This document shows positions 62,205 to 64,000 of a stretch of DNA of 64,000 bases, piece by piece (the stretch's first letter is position 1; every line of letters starts with the position of its first letter). The translations under genes were made by a program, and so were the position numbers. The stretch is from Pseudoduganella flava (lineage in GTDB: Bacteria > Pseudomonadota > Gammaproteobacteria > Burkholderiales > Burkholderiaceae_D). Location of the stretch: assembly GCF_007830495.1 (NCBI RefSeq), contig NZ_VLKW01000013.1, forward strand, positions 180,377 through 244,376. The letters are read 5' to 3'. The notes beneath the pieces were generated by a model, which did no database searches, had not been told where the DNA came from, and was given only the letters and a program-made list of their open reading frames with translations.

Positions 62205-63540
62205 GATCGAAGACGGCCATCGACTCGACGTGCGACGTATGCGGGAACATGTTCATCACCCCCGCCTGCTTCAGCGCATAGCCGGCGCGGTGCACCAGCA
62301 CTCCCGCGTCGCGCGCCAGCGTCGACGGGCTGCACGACACGTACACGATCCGCTTCGGCAGCAGCTCCGGGTTGGTTTCCTTCAGCTCGGCCAGCGCCAG
62401 CGACAGCGCCATCGCGCCGTCGCGCGGCGGGTCGATCAGCATGCGGTCGAACTTGCCGAGCGCGATCAGGTCGTCCTTCGTCACCTCGAACAGGTTGCGG
62501 CAGTAGAACGTCGTCTTGTCGCCCACCCCGTTGACGACGGCGTTCTGCTGCGCGCGCTCCGTCAGCGCCGTGCTGCCTTCGATGCCGACCACCGCGCCGG
62601 CCTGCGTCGCCAGCGGCAGCGTGAAGTTGCCGATGCCGCAGAACAGGTCCGCGACGCGCTCGCCCGGCTGCACGTCCAGGTGACGCAGCGCCTTGTGCAC
62701 CAGCACGCGGTTGATCTGGTGGTTCACCTGCGTGAAGTCGACCGGTTTGAACGGCATGCGGATGCCGAATTCCGGCAGCAGGTAGTGCAGCTCTTTGTCC
62801 AGCGGGTAGAACGGGTACGCGGTGTCCGGGCCTTTCGGCTGCAGCCACCACTGGATGCCGTACTGGTCGGCGAACGCCTTCACTTTCGCTTCGTCGTCGG
62901 CCGTCAGCGGCTCCATATTGCGCATCACGAGCACCGTCAGGTCTTCGCCGATCGCCAGTTCGATCTGCGGCACCTTGTCGAAGATCGACAGCGAGTGGAT
63001 CAGCGCGCGCAGCGGCATCATCATGTCCGACACGTGCTTCGGCAGGATCTGGCAGCTCTGGATGTCGGCCACGTACACGGACTTCTTCTCGTGGAAGCCG
63101 ACCAGCACCGTGCCCTTCTTCGCCACGTAGCGCGACGACAGGCGGGCGCGGTAGCGGTAGCCCCACGTCGGGCCCTGCAGCGGGCGCATCATCACTTCGG
63201 CCTTCACCTTCGACAGGTGCCACAGATTATCTTCGAGGACGCGCTGCTTGATCGCGACCTGCGCGGTGGGCTCCAGGTGCTGCATCGAGCAGCCGCCGCA
63301 GTAGTCGAAGTGCACGCATTTCGGCTGCACGCGCAGCGCCGATTCGCGGTGGATCTGGGTGACGCGGCCGGCCTCCCAATTCTTCTTCTTGCGGAACGTC
63401 TCGAAGCTGACGCGCTCGCCCGGCAGCGCCCCTTCCACAAACACCACCTTGCCCGGTGTGCCGTCTTCGTTGTCCTGCATATGGCCGACGCCGCGCGCGT
63501 CCATGTCGAGCGATTTGATGTCTACGGTGAAGTCTTGCAT
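62197..63540 (-). CDS. rlmD: 23S rRNA (uracil-1939-C5)-methyltransferase RlmD
   Basis: 447 residues. N-terminal TRAM domain, 4Fe-4S cysteines C75, C81, C84 (CVHFDYCGGC) and a later Cys in IQSCQILP, the SAM motif DLFCGIGNFTLPLA, LIDPPRDGA and the nucleophile VYVSCSPSTLARD. Complete and normal in length. Confidence 0.97.
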   Translation of the reverse strand: MQDFTVDIKSLDMDARGVGHMQDNEDGTPGKVVFVEGALPGERVSFETFRKKKNWEAGRVTQIHRESALRVQPKCVHFDYCGGCSMQHLEPTAQVAIKQRVLEDNLWHLSKVKAEVMMRPLQGPTWGYRYRARLSSRYVAKKGTVLVGFHEKKSVYVADIQSCQILPKHVSDMMMPLRALIHSLSIFDKVPQIELAIGEDLTVLVMRNMEPLTADDEAKVKAFADQYGIQWWLQPKGPDTAYPFYPLDKELHYLLPEFGIRMPFKPVDFTQVNHQINRVLVHKALRHLDVQPGERVADLFCGIGNFTLPLATQAGAVVGIEGSTALTERAQQNAVVNGVGDKTTFYCRNLFEVTKDDLIALGKFDRMLIDPPRDGAMALSLALAELKETNPELLPKRIVYVSCSPSTLARDAGVLVHRAGYALKQAGVMNMFPHTSHVESMAVFDLI

Positions 63541-63662
63541 GAGAGTCTATCGGTTGACGCCCGGGGCGGGCGATGCGGAAGGCCGATATGATAGCAGAAG
63601 GTGTGCCTGGCTTTTTGCGGAGAGGCCGCTTACAGGGGAATAAGCCCCAGAAGCGACCCCTA

Positions 63663-63680
63663 GGGTCAGACCCGGCGGGT
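63663..63680. repeat. REP-like palindrome truncated by the IS end
   Basis: 18 bases identical to 50620-50637, then sequence diverges inside the second arm (GTATGG in place of CTGACCCC). Confidence 0.7.
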
Positions 63681-63684
63681 GTAT

Positions 63685-63730
63685 GGTCGGGGGACATAGG
63701 TAACACATGTCGGGAGACATGGGTTACACA
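63685..63730. mobile_element. Terminal repeats of an IS481-family element
   Basis: Two direct 22-bp repeats (63686-63707 and 63709-63730), identical at 19 of 22 positions and 23 bp apart, each with GTCGGG-GACAT-GGT-ACACA. Such tandem subterminal repeats mark the ends of related insertion sequences and are likely transposase-binding sites. The other end is outside the window. Confidence 0.6.
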
Positions 63731-63743
63731 TTGAAGCCGTATC

Positions 63744-64000
63744 TTACGATGGATTCTGGAGGTCTATCTGCCGGACTTTGTGCTTGCAGAAATAGACCTC
63801 TAGGACGCCGTCGGTACCGGTTGGGCGGATTGCCACCAGTTCGGCATACAAGCCTTCCCCGACGAAAAAGGATTGATTGCGGTACGAGATGTAGCCCAGC
63901 TTGCTCACCTTCCGCACTTGGTCATCTGGAAGGTACTCGATAGGGGGCAATACCGATGGAAAAGATCGCCCACTGCACCGGTATCGGCTGATTGGTGGTT
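63744..64000 (-). CDS. IS481-family transposase, C-terminal part
   Basis: The frame is open from the window edge (64000) to a stop at 63744, so about 85 residues are visible. It contains SRYRCSGRSFP, LPPIEYLPDDQVRKVSKLGYISYRNQSFFVGEGL, and AIRPTGTDGVLEVYF (in segments), the typical C-terminal domain of IS481/integrase-core transposases after the DDE catalytic domain. It cannot be told whether the full element beyond the window is intact. Confidence 0.8.
   Translation of the reverse strand, partial: PPISRYRCSGRSFPSVLPPIEYLPDDQVRKVSKLGYISYRNQSFFVGEGLYAELVAIRPTGTDGVLEVYFCKHKVRQIDLQNPS

Overview
The window is high-GC DNA from a betaproteobacterium, most likely Oxalobacteraceae (Massilia, Duganella or Pseudoduganella type). 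The inference rests on the long minus-strand housekeeping block ndk-rlmN-pilW-rodZ-ispG-hisS-yfgM-bamB-der-hfq-hflX-hflK-hflC-hisZ-purA, a PEP-CTERM protein, a TonB-dependent receptor and a type VI secretion cluster. No rRNA or CRISPR array was seen.

Layout. (1) 1-11324: part of a type VI secretion system. tssC (cut by the window edge), tssB and a TPR lipoprotein read leftward; tssJ and tssL read rightward from a shared divergent promoter holding two perfect palindromes; an OmpA-family protein, tagF, tssM and an M15 peptidase read leftward. tssK is not next to tssJ/tssL. (2) 11326-12786: alpha/beta hydrolase and a PfpI/DJ-1 protein. (3) about 12790-17960: a low-GC foreign island. It holds a Hachiman-type anti-phage operon (hamA DUF1837 nuclease, hamB helicase) with an ideal SOS (LexA) box upstream, a hamB interrupted by an in-frame TAA, a frameshifted gene remnant and a HEPN-like protein. 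(4) 17988-23731: LprI-like protein, two of three identical tRNA-Asn genes, a TonB receptor and an M61 peptidase. (5) 23908-30079: a tightly overlapping five-gene ABC/FtsX/LolA-like envelope operon facing a LytS/LytR-type two-component pair. (6) 30190-37925: a small apparent regulon. A 1041-residue protein with a permuted NlpC/P60-like core and a two-gene unit of unknown function sit at its ends, a giant MalT-like/SARP regulator lies between, and both target promoters carry the same 11-bp-phased direct repeat. (7) 38367-63540: third tRNA-Asn, tyrB, uvrB, MarC, the housekeeping block, a BI-1 protein, a PEP-CTERM protein and rlmD. (8) 63663-64000: a REP-like palindrome cut by the end of an IS481-family element whose transposase runs off the window.

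The most interesting parts are the SOS-box-associated Hachiman operon with its broken hamB, and the 30-38 kb SARP regulon. Function assignments come from reading motifs in the sequence, with no database searches; regulatory sites are inferred from sequence symmetry and position.
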